A stretch of 64,000 nt of DNA from Rhodoferax lithotrophicus (GCF_019973615.1 NZ_AP024238.1:1860001-1924000), one strand, 5' to 3'. Counted from the stretch's first letter, positions 53,900-63,504 are shown. The notes: generated from the sequence alone by a model not told the origin. Numbers and translations: made by a program.

Positions 53900-55399
53900 T
53901 TAGTGGCATTCATCGGCGGTGTGGGAATGACTGCTGGACAACGCGAAAGTGACGATGGCACTGACCCCTCGTTTGCCTGGGCCCTCGGTGAGGACGATCT
54001 GCGCGTCATGGAGCTGCGCAATGCGCCGGCAAATCGCCAGGCCAAGGCCGGTGCCGGGTTGCTCCTGCTTGGCAAGGCGGTAGAAGCGTTCAAACACACG
54101 TTCGCGCTGTTCGGCAGGAATACCCGGGCCGTCATCGGAAACCGTCAGTTGTAATCCCGCTGGGGTGCGACACACATCAATGTTGATGTGCCCGCCGCTT
54201 GGGGTGTAGCGGATGGCGTTGTCAAGCAGGTTGCGCAGCAAGATAGCCAGCATGTCAGCATTGCCGACGAGTGGTGGCAAATGGGGTTCTACGCTGAGTT
54301 CAATGGTTTGGTCACGTGGCAGGGTCAAGGGGGCCAGTTCGGCACAGGTGGCCTGGGTGACATCGCCCATATCAAGGGGTGCGGCATCTGGCAAGCTCTG
54401 CTCAGGATCAAGCCGCGCCAGAGTCAGCATTTGCCCCACCAGCCGGATGCTTTTCTCAATGCCAAACTGCAATTGACCGATGGCTAACAGGCGTTCGGTT
54501 TCGGTCTGGGCTACTTTCACCGCAGACAGCTGGGCTTGAATGGCGGCCAGCGGTGTGCGCAACTCATGGGCGGCGTTGTCGGTAAAGCGGCGTTCACTTT
54601 CCAGTGCCTGGGCCATGCGTTGCAGCAAGTGGTTCAAGGCCAGGACAATCGGACGAATCTCTTTTGGGGTTTTGCTTTCATCGAGCAAGGTCAGGCTGTC
54701 CGGTTTTCGGGATGCAATTTCCTGACTCAGGGTTTTCAGGGGAATCAACCCTCTCTTGATTGAAAACCAAAGCAACCAGATCAGGATGGGCAACCCCAAC
54801 GCAATCGGGCTGATGGAGTTCAGGGTGATGCTGTTGACCTGTTGGCTGCGCACCTTGTGAGGCTCTGACACGATGACATGTACCTGGTGCTTCCGATCCC
54901 AGATGCTGTAGTGCCGCCAGCCTTGGTTGTTCGCATCAAGGGTGTCTGAGAAACCGAGTTGATCGGTCATGGCCCAGTTGGGAGCATTGACCGAGCGATA
55001 GAGCAAATGGCCATCATTGCGCCAGGCCTGGTAGATCAGACGCTTGCCATATTCCACATTTTTGGACACCACAAAGGCTTTGGCAGGTGGACCCGTAACA
55101 TCACTGGGGACGGCGGGTGTGGAGGTTCGTTTAGGCAAGTCTGGCCATTGGTCGAAGATTTGATCCACCGTGGGTGATCCCGCTGTGCCATCCCCTGCCA
55201 CGGGTTGATTGGCATTGGGACTGGTCACGCGCAACAATGCCAGAGCCGAGTGTGACAGATGAATGTCGTAAAGCTCGTTCAACTCATCGGCGTTGTCCCG
55301 GATGCTTAACACGATCACCACCGCCCAATAAGCAAAGCTGACGATAACCAGTCCAATCAGCAAACGGCGGCTCAGCGATAAATGCTTGCCTGTGATCAA
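53900..55399 (-). CDS. Sensor histidine kinase (QseC-like)
   Basis: A 499-residue two-helix sensor kinase. Membrane helices lie at about 12-32 and 190-212, enclosing a periplasmic sensing domain. HAMP, HisKA (TDNAAHELRTPLAAIQAQ with the phosphorylated His) and HATPase (NLLDNAIRYTPSGGH, DDGPGIP, GTGLGLAI) follow. It overlaps the regulator gene by four bases. Being divergent from the electron-transfer operon, it may sense a redox or metal signal, but no metal motif was identified. Confidence 0.92.
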   Translation of the reverse strand: MITGKHLSLSRRLLIGLVIVSFAYWAVVIVLSIRDNADELNELYDIHLSHSALALLRVTSPNANQPVAGDGTAGSPTVDQIFDQWPDLPKRTSTPAVPSDVTGPPAKAFVVSKNVEYGKRLIYQAWRNDGHLLYRSVNAPNWAMTDQLGFSDTLDANNQGWRHYSIWDRKHQVHVIVSEPHKVRSQQVNSITLNSISPIALGLPILIWLLWFSIKRGLIPLKTLSQEIASRKPDSLTLLDESKTPKEIRPIVLALNHLLQRMAQALESERRFTDNAAHELRTPLAAIQAQLSAVKVAQTETERLLAIGQLQFGIEKSIRLVGQMLTLARLDPEQSLPDAAPLDMGDVTQATCAELAPLTLPRDQTIELSVEPHLPPLVGNADMLAILLRNLLDNAIRYTPSGGHINIDVCRTPAGLQLTVSDDGPGIPAEQRERVFERFYRLAKQEQPGTGLGLAICRRIAQLHDAQIVLTEGPGKRGVSAIVTFALSSSHSHTADECH

Positions 55400-56055
55400 G
55401 GGGCGTTCCTGAGTAGGGTGTAGCCAATGCCGCGCATGGTTTTGAGGTTTTTGGCCCCGATTTTGGCGCGCAGGTTGTGAATGTGGACTTCCACCGTGTT
55501 GCTTTCGACCTGGCTGTTCCAGCCGTACAGGGCGCGTTCCAGCTGGTTGCGGGTGATGACGTTGCCGGCACCCTCCATGAGCACGCGCAACACGTCAAAT
55601 TCCCGTTTGGAGAGGTTGAGCAAGACCCCATTTTTCATGACGCTGCGTGCATCCACGTCCATCGTCAGTTCACCCACGGTGTGGCGACCACCGCGCCCGG
55701 AACGTCGAATGAGTGCGCGTAGTCGGGCAATCAACTCTTCCATGTCGGTGGTTTTGACCAAAAAATCGTCGGCACCAGTGTCCAGGCTGAGGACTTTGTC
55801 ATTGGTGGTGTCGCGTGCGGTGAGTACCAGCACCGGCATGCGGTTACCACGAGAGCGCAGGATTTCCAGGACCTCCAGACCGTTCATTCCAGGTAGGCTG
55901 ATGTCCAGCACCATGGCCAGAAAGTCCTCGGTTTTCAAGAGATTGAGTGCGGCTTCACCATCTTTGACCCAGGTGGGATCGAAGCCGGACCGGCCGAGTG
56001 AACTGCGCAAACCGGCACCCATCAAGGCGTGGTCTTCAACGATCAGGATACGCAT
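55396..56055 (-). CDS. OmpR-family response regulator (QseB-like)
   Basis: A 219-residue regulator: receiver domain with the phospho-acceptor D51 (MVLDISLPG) and acidic pocket (VEDH), then a winged-HTH output (TVGELTMDVDARSVMKNG ... LYGWNSQVESNTVEVHIHNLRAKIG, split). It probably controls its own operon and the divergent cytochrome operon through the sites at 56132-56179. Confidence 0.94.
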   Translation of the reverse strand: MRILIVEDHALMGAGLRSSLGRSGFDPTWVKDGEAALNLLKTEDFLAMVLDISLPGMNGLEVLEILRSRGNRMPVLVLTARDTTNDKVLSLDTGADDFLVKTTDMEELIARLRALIRRSGRGGRHTVGELTMDVDARSVMKNGVLLNLSKREFDVLRVLMEGAGNVITRNQLERALYGWNSQVESNTVEVHIHNLRAKIGAKNLKTMRGIGYTLLRNAP

Positions 56056-56131
56056 GGATGTTTCAACTTTGTAATGGTTCCGAAATAAATGCTTAGGACT
56101 TTCCCGAATAAACCGCCCGTATTTAGGAGGA

Positions 56132-56179
56132 TTTCTTAGAAATGGGATTTGTTTTTAAGTTTGGGTTCACGTTCTTAAG
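56132..56179 (+). promoter_or_regulatory. Three similar octamers 20 bp apart, candidate response-regulator sites
   Basis: TTTCTTAG (56132-56139), TTTTTAAG (56152-56159) and TTCTTAAG (56172-56179) start at exactly 20-bp intervals, two helical turns each. OmpR-family regulators bind such phased direct repeats, and CTTAA-type half-sites are known for the PmrA/QseB subgroup. They lie in the 235-base region between the divergent two-component and cytochrome genes. Confidence 0.55.
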
Positions 56180-56290
56180 TTTCGTGATGACCTGAATATT
56201 TACATTTGTTTACAGGTTTTACGCATCTATCGCTATCTGGGCGACTGATGTTCAGGTCGGTAAGTCTAGCAAGCAAGAGGTGTTTCACGC

Positions 56291-57283
56291 ATGGCAATTC
56301 AATTTTCTCTAATGTGGCGCAGACTGTGCACCATCGTGTTGACGGCATGGGTGTGTAGTCTGTTACCTGCTGGCTTCGCGCTGGCTGATACGGACCCCAT
56401 GGCCAATGCACGTATGGTGGGCGAAAAACGTTGCGCGGTCTGCCATGACACCGAGAAGAGTCTCTTTGGTCACACCCAGCACGCCAAAGTGTTTCGCGAG
56501 AATCCACGTAACGATACGGAAAAGTCGGTGTGTGAGGCTTGTCATGGCAACGGTTCGCTGCACGTGGCAGACACCAAAAACAAGGATCTGATTGTTGGCT
56601 TCTCCAAAGAGTGGAATACGCCGATTGAGCGTCAGACAGGTCAGTGCCTGAGTTGCCATGCTGGCGGTCAGCGTATCAACTGGCCAGGTTCCATCCACGC
56701 GACCAACAAGCTGGGTTGCTCCGACTGTCACAACCCCATGGCGCGGTTTTCGGCCACCGGTTTGATGAAAAAAGCAGGCATTACCGAAACCTGCCAAAGC
56801 TGCCATCAGCAGCAACGTGCTGAATTTCGCAAAAAGTCCCACATGCCGGTGCCTGAAGGCAAGATGACTTGCGTGGACTGTCATAACCCGCATGGCAGTA
56901 CCAGCAAGAAGCTGCTCAAGGCGGACAACCTGAACGAGCTTTGCTACACCTGCCATGCCGAAAAACGCGGCCCCTTTATCTGGGAGCACGCCCCGGTGCG
57001 TGAGAACTGCATGAATTGCCATGCGCCCCATGGCTCCAATGCGGACAAGTTGCTGGTCCAGACACGGCCGTTTCTGTGTGCCTCATGCCACAGCACGACC
57101 GGCACGATGGGCCATCAGGTGTGGGGTAACAACACGTTGGGCGCTTCTGCACTGCCAACAGACCCGAACAATGCGGCAGCTGGTTTCACGCAATCCAGAC
57201 GCATGACCGGGCGGTCATGCCAGAACTGTCACTCCATGATCCACGGTAGCAACAGCCCGTCTGGCGCTCGCTTCACCCGCTAA
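56291..57283 (+). CDS. mtrA: MtrA/MtoA/PioA-type decaheme c-type cytochrome (DmsE family)
   Basis: A 330-residue exported cytochrome. A Sec signal (about residues 1-32, ending FALA) is followed by ten CxxCH heme sites: CAVCH, CEACH, CLSCH, CSDCH, CQSCH, CVDCH, CYTCH, CMNCH, CASCH and CQNCH. Length and heme number match MtrA of Shewanella (333 residues) and its iron-oxidation relatives MtoA and PioA. It should sit inside the porin encoded next and wire electrons across the outer membrane. The direction of flow is not given by sequence. The symbol is at family level. Confidence 0.94.
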   Translation: MAIQFSLMWRRLCTIVLTAWVCSLLPAGFALADTDPMANARMVGEKRCAVCHDTEKSLFGHTQHAKVFRENPRNDTEKSVCEACHGNGSLHVADTKNKDLIVGFSKEWNTPIERQTGQCLSCHAGGQRINWPGSIHATNKLGCSDCHNPMARFSATGLMKKAGITETCQSCHQQQRAEFRKKSHMPVPEGKMTCVDCHNPHGSTSKKLLKADNLNELCYTCHAEKRGPFIWEHAPVRENCMNCHAPHGSNADKLLVQTRPFLCASCHSTTGTMGHQVWGNNTLGASALPTDPNNAAAGFTQSRRMTGRSCQNCHSMIHGSNSPSGARFTR

Positions 57284-57303
57284 CCAGATACGAGAACCAT
57301 CCC

Positions 57304-60300
57304 ATGACTCAGTTCACTATTTCTCGGAGTACTCACATGAGCCCACGTCCTCGCATGAAAATGCTTGCCGTCAGCATCGGTGTGGCACTGGCCCAGTGGG
57401 GTTCTGGTGCCGCTTTTGCCGACTCCGCCGTTGGGGTTGATATGGCCAACGGCAATGACCTCAACCCGCCAGGTCGCTCGGCCATTCCCCGGCCCATGGC
57501 AGACGGTGGTTATGACACCGTGCGCCGCTCACCGACTGGACAGTTGTATGGTGTGCCCTATGACGTGGAAACCGAACCCAACCAAACAGAGGGTGGTTGG
57601 CAATACACCGGTGGTGTGGAGGGTGGGGCCCTGGGTGGCAATGGCGACACCAAAAATGCATTGTTTCGCAAATACAAAGATTTGAAGAACGGCGGCTACC
57701 TCAACTACTTCAATATTGAGGCTGACAAGGCGGATACCGGCAATTACATGTCTGCCTTTGGTGGCGGAACAGGTCAGGCTGATCAGTTTTACGGCATGCA
57801 GTTTGGTCGCTACAACGACTGGAAGATGAAGCTGTTCTACAACGAAACACAGCACGTCTTTTCAACAAATTGGCGCTTGCTGATGAATGGTGAAGGAACC
57901 GGTAACTTGACCACCGGGCTTGCGGCACCCGTTGCTGTGACCACCGGCACTTTTGCCGCAGGTGCAGCCAATTACGTTGGGGCGGCATCTACTTGTACTG
58001 CAGCAGCCCCTTGCTGGAAATATACCGACGCACTGGGTGTCACCAAAACATACTCCAATGCGGCAGCATCAGGTGCCATCAATGGCATCGGAGGTGTGGC
58101 GAATGCTGCTGGTGTTGTTGTTGCCGGGCCATTACAGTCCAATATGGCGTTGGCGATCAGCAACAAGCTGGCGGCGACACCCGACAGTGAGCTGAGTTTG
58201 GTGCGGAAAAAGGGGGGTGGTCGTTTCGACAAGACCATCACCGATAACTGGAAAGGCTATTTCAGTTACACCCAGGAGGCGCGTCAAGGTTCACGTCCCT
58301 TCTCGTTCACTCAGGGCAATAATCTGTCCACCGAGATTGCAGAGCCCATTGATTACACCACCCATGATTTTCTGGCCGGTATCCAGTATGCGGACCGGCT
58401 GACACAGGCCAATCTGCGTTTCTCGGCATCCCTGTTTCGCAACAACATAAGTACGCTCAACGTTCAGTACCCCTTGTTGTCACCAGGTGTTAATGCTGCA
58501 GGTACAGGGGTGGCCGGGCCCTATGCCGCCATACAAACGGCTACGTTTGACCTGTACCCTGACAACAATGCATTTAACCTGAAGGGTGAATTTGCCAGAT
58601 CCATGCCTGATTTCCTGCATGGGCGTTTCAACGCAGCCCTGTCATTTGGAACCAGCCAGCAAGATGATGCCTTGTTGGCCCCCATATCAGCGGCCCAACT
58701 CAGGAATTTGCAGGCCAACGGGTATTACAACCCGGCCTTGGCAACCAATATTCTGGGCACCGTGGCCAATCTCGGTTATGCGGCGGGCACCCTCAATATC
58801 AATAACTGGATTGACCCGCAGACGGCATTGAGTCAAACCACCAGCAAGCAACGCATCGACACGGCCTTGTTGGACTTGGGTTTGTCCGTTAAACCGGTGG
58901 ATGCGCTGAGCATGAAAGGCACTTTGCGCTATTACGACTCGGCCAACAAAGGTGGCTACATGGCCTACAACCCGTTGACCGGGCAGTTTGGTCGTGGCCC
59001 CAATGATGGTAATGGGGCATTTGAAGCCATTGTGGGTCTGCAGCCAGGAACGCTTCCCAAAACCGCTGGGGACTGCTATATCCCACCAGGATTCACGGCC
59101 AATGCCTTGACCAATACCTGCCAGTTCAATCTGGTGTTTAACAACGGTTCGAATATTCCTGTCAACGGTCAGGCACGGTCAACCCAACAGTTGAACTATG
59201 GCCTGTCTGGTGATTACGACCTGAGCAACACCAGCAGCATCAATGCGGCGCTGGAGCGTGAGGAATTCAACCGTAATTTCCGCGAGCGCGACAAGACCTG
59301 GGAAGACAAGTTCAAGCTCGGTTATGTCAATCGTGGTTGGGGTGATGCCACCCTGCGTACCTCTTATGAGGTGGACAACAAACGTGGCAGCGAATACCGC
59401 TACCGCACCTGGGAAGATCTGGGTACCTGGTTACCGGGCTTGACACCGGCAGAGCAGGTCGCTGCCGCACAGGCTTTGGCGGTTAATCCTGCTGATCCCA
59501 AGTACGCGGGTTACGTGGCCCTGGCGGCAGGGCTTTTTAATCGCTACTCCTACTATTTCCGCAAATACGATCAAGCAGACCGTGACCAGAATATTTTCAA
59601 CCTGCGCCTGAATTACCAAGCCCGCGAGGATCTGGATTTGGGTCTGGCGGTACAGATGAAAGACATCAAGTACCCGAATTCTTTCTATGGGCTGGAAAGT
59701 GACAAGCAGGACTCGGTATCGCTGGAGGCCAATTACCAACCTGTATCAGGCAGCAACATTTATGCCTCGTATGGCTACCAGCGCGGCAGCAAATCCATGA
59801 AACTCAATTCGGGGGTTGCCGGTGTGAACGCTTGTACCTTGCCCAATGTTGCTGCCTTGGGGTACGTGGCTTGTTCAGACACGACAACGGGTCTGGATGG
59901 TGCACGTCCTTACACCTCCGCCTGGAAAATGAACAGCGATGACCGCAACAATGTCATTGGACTGGGCTTCCAGACCAAGATCGGCGCGATGCAATTTGGT
60001 GTGGACTACACCTATTCATCCAGCACGACCGATATTGGCTATACCTTTGGCAGTACGGCGTTAAGTGCGGTGCCCGCAACACAAGCTGCAGCCGCTTTGA
60101 TTGCAGGCAGTGCGCTCCCTAGCATGACCTTTGTTCAGCAAACCTTGAGCCTGAACTTGCTGATTCCCGTGAGCAAGCGACTGTCCATCCGCCTGTATGA
60201 CCGCATTGAGTTGGGTGGCGTGACAGATTGGCACTATGACGGTGTGGTGCATAACGCTGTGACCAATTACGACCTGGGTGCCACACAGCTTGACAGTGGA

Positions 60301-60354
60301 TCGATGGGTTACCGTGCCAATGTGATTGGTTTCTTCATTCAATACAAGTTGTAA
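57304..60354 (+). CDS. mtrB: MtrB/PioB-family outer-membrane porin for the decaheme cytochrome
   Basis: A 1016-residue outer-membrane beta-barrel with N-terminal signal (ending AAFA, about residue 38) and alternating aromatic strands up to the C-terminal GFFIQYKL, ending in a hydrophobic residue as in barrel proteins. It follows the cytochrome by 20 bases, and the pair is diagnostic. It is much longer than Shewanella MtrB (about 700), with Ala/Gly-rich inserts near residues 190-290. ATG 57304 is used; ATG 57337 has GGAG before it and is possible. The CxxC seen early in Shewanella MtrB is not apparent here. Confidence 0.9.
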   Translation: MTQFTISRSTHMSPRPRMKMLAVSIGVALAQWGSGAAFADSAVGVDMANGNDLNPPGRSAIPRPMADGGYDTVRRSPTGQLYGVPYDVETEPNQTEGGWQYTGGVEGGALGGNGDTKNALFRKYKDLKNGGYLNYFNIEADKADTGNYMSAFGGGTGQADQFYGMQFGRYNDWKMKLFYNETQHVFSTNWRLLMNGEGTGNLTTGLAAPVAVTTGTFAAGAANYVGAASTCTAAAPCWKYTDALGVTKTYSNAAASGAINGIGGVANAAGVVVAGPLQSNMALAISNKLAATPDSELSLVRKKGGGRFDKTITDNWKGYFSYTQEARQGSRPFSFTQGNNLSTEIAEPIDYTTHDFLAGIQYADRLTQANLRFSASLFRNNISTLNVQYPLLSPGVNAAGTGVAGPYAAIQTATFDLYPDNNAFNLKGEFARSMPDFLHGRFNAALSFGTSQQDDALLAPISAAQLRNLQANGYYNPALATNILGTVANLGYAAGTLNINNWIDPQTALSQTTSKQRIDTALLDLGLSVKPVDALSMKGTLRYYDSANKGGYMAYNPLTGQFGRGPNDGNGAFEAIVGLQPGTLPKTAGDCYIPPGFTANALTNTCQFNLVFNNGSNIPVNGQARSTQQLNYGLSGDYDLSNTSSINAALEREEFNRNFRERDKTWEDKFKLGYVNRGWGDATLRTSYEVDNKRGSEYRYRTWEDLGTWLPGLTPAEQVAAAQALAVNPADPKYAGYVALAAGLFNRYSYYFRKYDQADRDQNIFNLRLNYQAREDLDLGLAVQMKDIKYPNSFYGLESDKQDSVSLEANYQPVSGSNIYASYGYQRGSKSMKLNSGVAGVNACTLPNVAALGYVACSDTTTGLDGARPYTSAWKMNSDDRNNVIGLGFQTKIGAMQFGVDYTYSSSTTDIGYTFGSTALSAVPATQAAAALIAGSALPSMTFVQQTLSLNLLIPVSKRLSIRLYDRIELGGVTDWHYDGVVHNAVTNYDLGATQLDSGSMGYRANVIGFFIQYKL

Positions 60355-60381
60355 GCCACGCTTACCCTAAGGAGCTGATCA

Positions 60382-61023
60382 ATGATTTGTCCAATCAATA
60401 GCTACAAGCACAAACTGGTTCTGGCTTTGCGCGGCTTGGGTGTCATTTTTGCGCTGGGTGTGGCCTGTTCTGAACCCGCTGCGGCTCAGGATGCCGCTTC
60501 TGTCGCCAAGAATGTGTGTGCCGGTTGTCATGGTGAAGATGGCAACAGTGTGGTGCCCATGTTTCCCAAGATTGCCGGATTACAAGAGACCTACATCGTC
60601 AAGCAGCTGCGTGATTTTCAGGCCGGGCGACGCAAGAGCGACATCATGGGTCCCATCGTGGCGGCTCTTCGACCAGAAGATTTCTTGCCACTGGCCACTC
60701 ATTTTGCGGGTCAGAAAATGAAAGCGAGTGAGACCGAGGACAAAAAGCTGGCTGACTTCGGCAAGTTGGTGTTTTTTGATGGCAACGAAGACACTGGCTT
60801 GCCAGCGTGTGTGGGCTGTCACCAGGCACAGGGCGCAGGGCATCTGATTTATCCACGTATCGGTGGGCAACATGCCATCTATATCACCCAGCAGTTGAAA
60901 AACTTTACCAGTGGCGAACGTTCCAACGATGTCAGCCGTTTCATGCGTGTGGTGGGCAAGCGGATGACCGAAGAGGAAATCGATGCCGTTTCTGCCTATC
61001 TGGCAAGCCTTGGCACAAAATAA
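60382..61023 (+). CDS. Diheme cytochrome c (c4-like)
   Basis: A 213-residue periplasmic cytochrome with a signal peptide (to about residue 35, AAAQ). CxxCH sites are at 46-50 (CAGCH) and 143-147 (CVGCH), each starting a c4-type domain with a P.IAGL or PRIGGQ segment, QL..F..G.R.. and a distal Met. RBS-like AAGGAG precedes the ATG. It should carry electrons between the decaheme conduit and an inner-membrane oxidase or reductase. Confidence 0.9.
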   Translation: MICPINSYKHKLVLALRGLGVIFALGVACSEPAAAQDAASVAKNVCAGCHGEDGNSVVPMFPKIAGLQETYIVKQLRDFQAGRRKSDIMGPIVAALRPEDFLPLATHFAGQKMKASETEDKKLADFGKLVFFDGNEDTGLPACVGCHQAQGAGHLIYPRIGGQHAIYITQQLKNFTSGERSNDVSRFMRVVGKRMTEEEIDAVSAYLASLGTK

Positions 61024-61047
61024 ATTTCAAAAGCAGGTAGAAAACTC

Positions 61048-61704
61048 ATGAATAAATTACTGGCAGTGCTGATATTGGGTTCCGTAGGGGCTGCATCTGC
61101 TTTGGCGCAGACCCCGGTCTGGAACGAGATCAAAGGTGAACTCAAAATTGCGCTGGATGCCAAGGCGGATGCCGCTCGTGGTGAGGCTGCGTTCGAGCAG
61201 TGTGTTGGTTGCCACCGAGTCGATGCCTCAGGGCGCACCAGTGGTGCGTACCCGCGCCTGTCTGGCCAGCACGCCACCGTGCTGATGAAGCAGATTGCCG
61301 ATATCCGCTCCGGGCAGCGCAGCAACCCCAAGATGGAGCCCTTTATTGGGGATCACGTGCTTGATGCCTACCAAATTGCCGACGTAGCGGTTTACCTGAA
61401 TGGTTTACCCATTGCAATTGCCAACGGCAAAGGGCCTGGTACGTTGATCACCAAAGGCAAGGAGCTGTATGACAGAGACTGTGCTGACTGTCATGGTGCC
61501 AAGGGGCAGGGCAGCGCGCCCAAATTTTTCCCAATGGTGGCTGCCCAGCACTACCGGTATTTGCTGCGTGAAGCCACGTTCATCCGTGATGGAGATCGTC
61601 GCAATTCAAATCCTGACATGGTCAAGGTCATCAAGCCTTATACCGCCAGTGATCTGGAAGCCGTGGCGGACTACATGGCGTCATTGCCACCGCCACAAAA
61701 GTAA
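61048..61704 (+). CDS. Diheme cytochrome c
   Basis: A 218-residue periplasmic cytochrome: signal peptide (ending ALAQ, residue 21), CVGCH at 52-56 and CADCH at 145-149. The two domains resemble c4/c553 types (YPRLSGQHATVLMKQIADIRSGQR; FFPMVAAQHYRYLLREA). It lies 24 bases after the previous cytochrome gene in the same operon and is probably a paralogue with a different potential. Confidence 0.9.
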   Translation: MNKLLAVLILGSVGAASALAQTPVWNEIKGELKIALDAKADAARGEAAFEQCVGCHRVDASGRTSGAYPRLSGQHATVLMKQIADIRSGQRSNPKMEPFIGDHVLDAYQIADVAVYLNGLPIAIANGKGPGTLITKGKELYDRDCADCHGAKGQGSAPKFFPMVAAQHYRYLLREATFIRDGDRRNSNPDMVKVIKPYTASDLEAVADYMASLPPPQK

Positions 61705-61756
61705 GGCCATGCTGACTGCGTAAAAAAGCGCAGGACACTGACACCATCAAACAAAG

Positions 61757-62203
61757 ATGAATGGGTATTCGATAAAAAAGCTTGGTATCGGGGTGCTGTG
61801 GTTAACGTGCAGCATGGCCAGTGGTGCGCATGACAACGTATGGCAACCTGCTCAGGACAACGCGCTCTGGCGCTCGGAGTGCGGCGCTTGTCACATGGCT
61901 TTTCCACCCGGGTTGTTGTCCTCCGATGATTGGCTGGATCTGATGTCGAACCTGGACAAACATTTTGGTGTGGATGCCAGTGTGGATGCCCAAACCAGAG
62001 CGGAAATTTCGGAATACCTGAAACAGAATGCCGCCAGCAACCGCTTGTTTGGCAGCCGTAGCGAGGTGCCGCGCATCACCACCAGCGACCGTTTTGTGGG
62101 CAAACACCGCAGCGCCATTCGTCTCTGGATGAAAGGCAAGCTCAAGTCTCTGAGTGATTGTGGTGCTTGCCACAAGGAATCTGGTTTGAACATTTCCGAG
62201 TGA
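61757..62203 (+). CDS. Small diheme cytochrome c (DHC-like)
   Basis: A 148-residue exported protein with CGACH at 42-46 and CGACH at 135-139. The pattern ECGACHMAFPPGLL ... CGACHKE is that of the DHC diheme family, found next to cytochrome b561 or nitrite and sulfur metabolism genes elsewhere. The signal peptide ends around residue 23. The operon encodes 16 hemes in total (10+2+2+2). No cytochrome b561 is adjacent. Confidence 0.88.
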   Translation: MNGYSIKKLGIGVLWLTCSMASGAHDNVWQPAQDNALWRSECGACHMAFPPGLLSSDDWLDLMSNLDKHFGVDASVDAQTRAEISEYLKQNAASNRLFGSRSEVPRITTSDRFVGKHRSAIRLWMKGKLKSLSDCGACHKESGLNISE

Positions 62204-62304
62204 GGCCTGATCCGGGCATGGATACCTGAACCTGCTCGAGTGTCATCACCTGTGCCAGGTCTTCACCATGAACGTGTGGATGATGTGGTGTGTGGGGGTA
62301 GTGC

Positions 62305-63312
62305 TCAATGAGTTTTCGTCAGCATGGACTGCGACGGGCTTTGTCCAAACAGCTTGCGGTAGTCGCTGGAGAACTGACTGAAATGCCAGAAACCCCAATC
62401 GGCGGCTACGTCCTGCACCGTCAGGGACTTGGCTGAGGCTTGTCGCAAATGGCGGCGCGCACCATTGAGGCGGATCAGCCGCAGGTACTGCATGGGGCTC
62501 ATGCCCAGCACGTCCTCAAAACAATATTGCAAGGTGCGACGGCTGACAAACAGCTGTTCACACAACTTGGGCACGGTGATAGCCTGGTCATGGTGTGCCA
62601 ACACCAGATCACGCGCTTTGGCCACGATGCGCTGGCGGCGCTGAAAGCTGCTGCTGACCGCGCCGTCCACCGCACTGGTATCCAGCAGGGCGAGCAGGGT
62701 ATTGAGCAGGACCTGCTGGCGCAAATCAGGGTCGGTGCAGCCACCGTCGTTTTGCAGCAAGCCGGCCAGCGTCTGTAGCAAGGACGTGCGTGAGTTGTTG
62801 TCCACGTGTATGACCTCGGCACAGGCCAGTTGTGCCCAGTCGATCCGGCTGCCGCTCAGTTCTGCAGCTTGCAACAAGGCGTTCCGGCGGATCACGATGC
62901 CATAGATGGCGTAGTCCGGCGGGGTTACCAGCTCAAACTCGCAGTCACCCGGGCGCACCATGATGGCGTGCGCGCCCGCCAGCCGCCCGTTGATGCGGGT
63001 CTGGTCAGACTGCTCGGGCAGGCCAAACCAGAAGGCATCCGGCCAGACGCAACATGACTGGCGCACCGCCTGGCTGGTGCATTCGCGAAACACCTGCATC
63101 TGGGGCAGTTGCAGCTCCGCCAGCGTGCCGTGAAAACGCCCGCGTGTGATCTGGTCGTAACTTTGTTCCCAATCGGTGAGGTTGTGGGCATGCTCGTCGG
63201 CATCAAAGGCTTCGACCGTGCGAATCTGGTGCGTGTTGCCCACAAATGGCGCATCAAAGGCCATAGATGTGGCGTGGCAAGAAGAGGCTGGTGCCATGGT
63301 GTGCATCCTCAT
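62305..63312 (-). CDS. AraC-family regulator (EutR-like)
   Basis: A 335-residue regulator with a C-terminal double-HTH AraC domain (LCEQLFVSRRTLQYCFEDVLGMSPMQYLRLIRLNGARRHLRQ, split, then DVAADWGFWHFSQFSSDYRKLFGQSP). The GFWHFSQF motif is typical of ethanolamine-type EutR proteins. The N-terminal half is a ligand-binding domain without known motifs. Divergent from an ethanolamine-type permease, it likely activates that gene. Confidence 0.85.
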   Translation of the reverse strand: MRMHTMAPASSCHATSMAFDAPFVGNTHQIRTVEAFDADEHAHNLTDWEQSYDQITRGRFHGTLAELQLPQMQVFRECTSQAVRQSCCVWPDAFWFGLPEQSDQTRINGRLAGAHAIMVRPGDCEFELVTPPDYAIYGIVIRRNALLQAAELSGSRIDWAQLACAEVIHVDNNSRTSLLQTLAGLLQNDGGCTDPDLRQQVLLNTLLALLDTSAVDGAVSSSFQRRQRIVAKARDLVLAHHDQAITVPKLCEQLFVSRRTLQYCFEDVLGMSPMQYLRLIRLNGARRHLRQASAKSLTVQDVAADWGFWHFSQFSSDYRKLFGQSPSQSMLTKTH

Positions 63313-63504
63313 GATTCGGTTTGGGTGGATTGGAGCCCTTGCATATCGAAGGTGGCAAGCGGGTTAACCCGTGTCAAAAAAAACTTTGCCGAAATTTGAT
63401 AACGCAAAAAAGCCGCTCTGGATAAAGATCAAGGCAAGCAACTCCCATGCCCAAACCCTTCTTGTTAAATCCCGCAACCCTTTGCACTTGATTGGAGAAT
63501 TCAG

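Noticed and set aside
56291..57283. DmsE of a DMSO respiration operon as the main interpretation
   Set aside because: No DmsA/DmsB-type reductase genes are in the locus, only small diheme cytochromes. It remains possible if they lie elsewhere.
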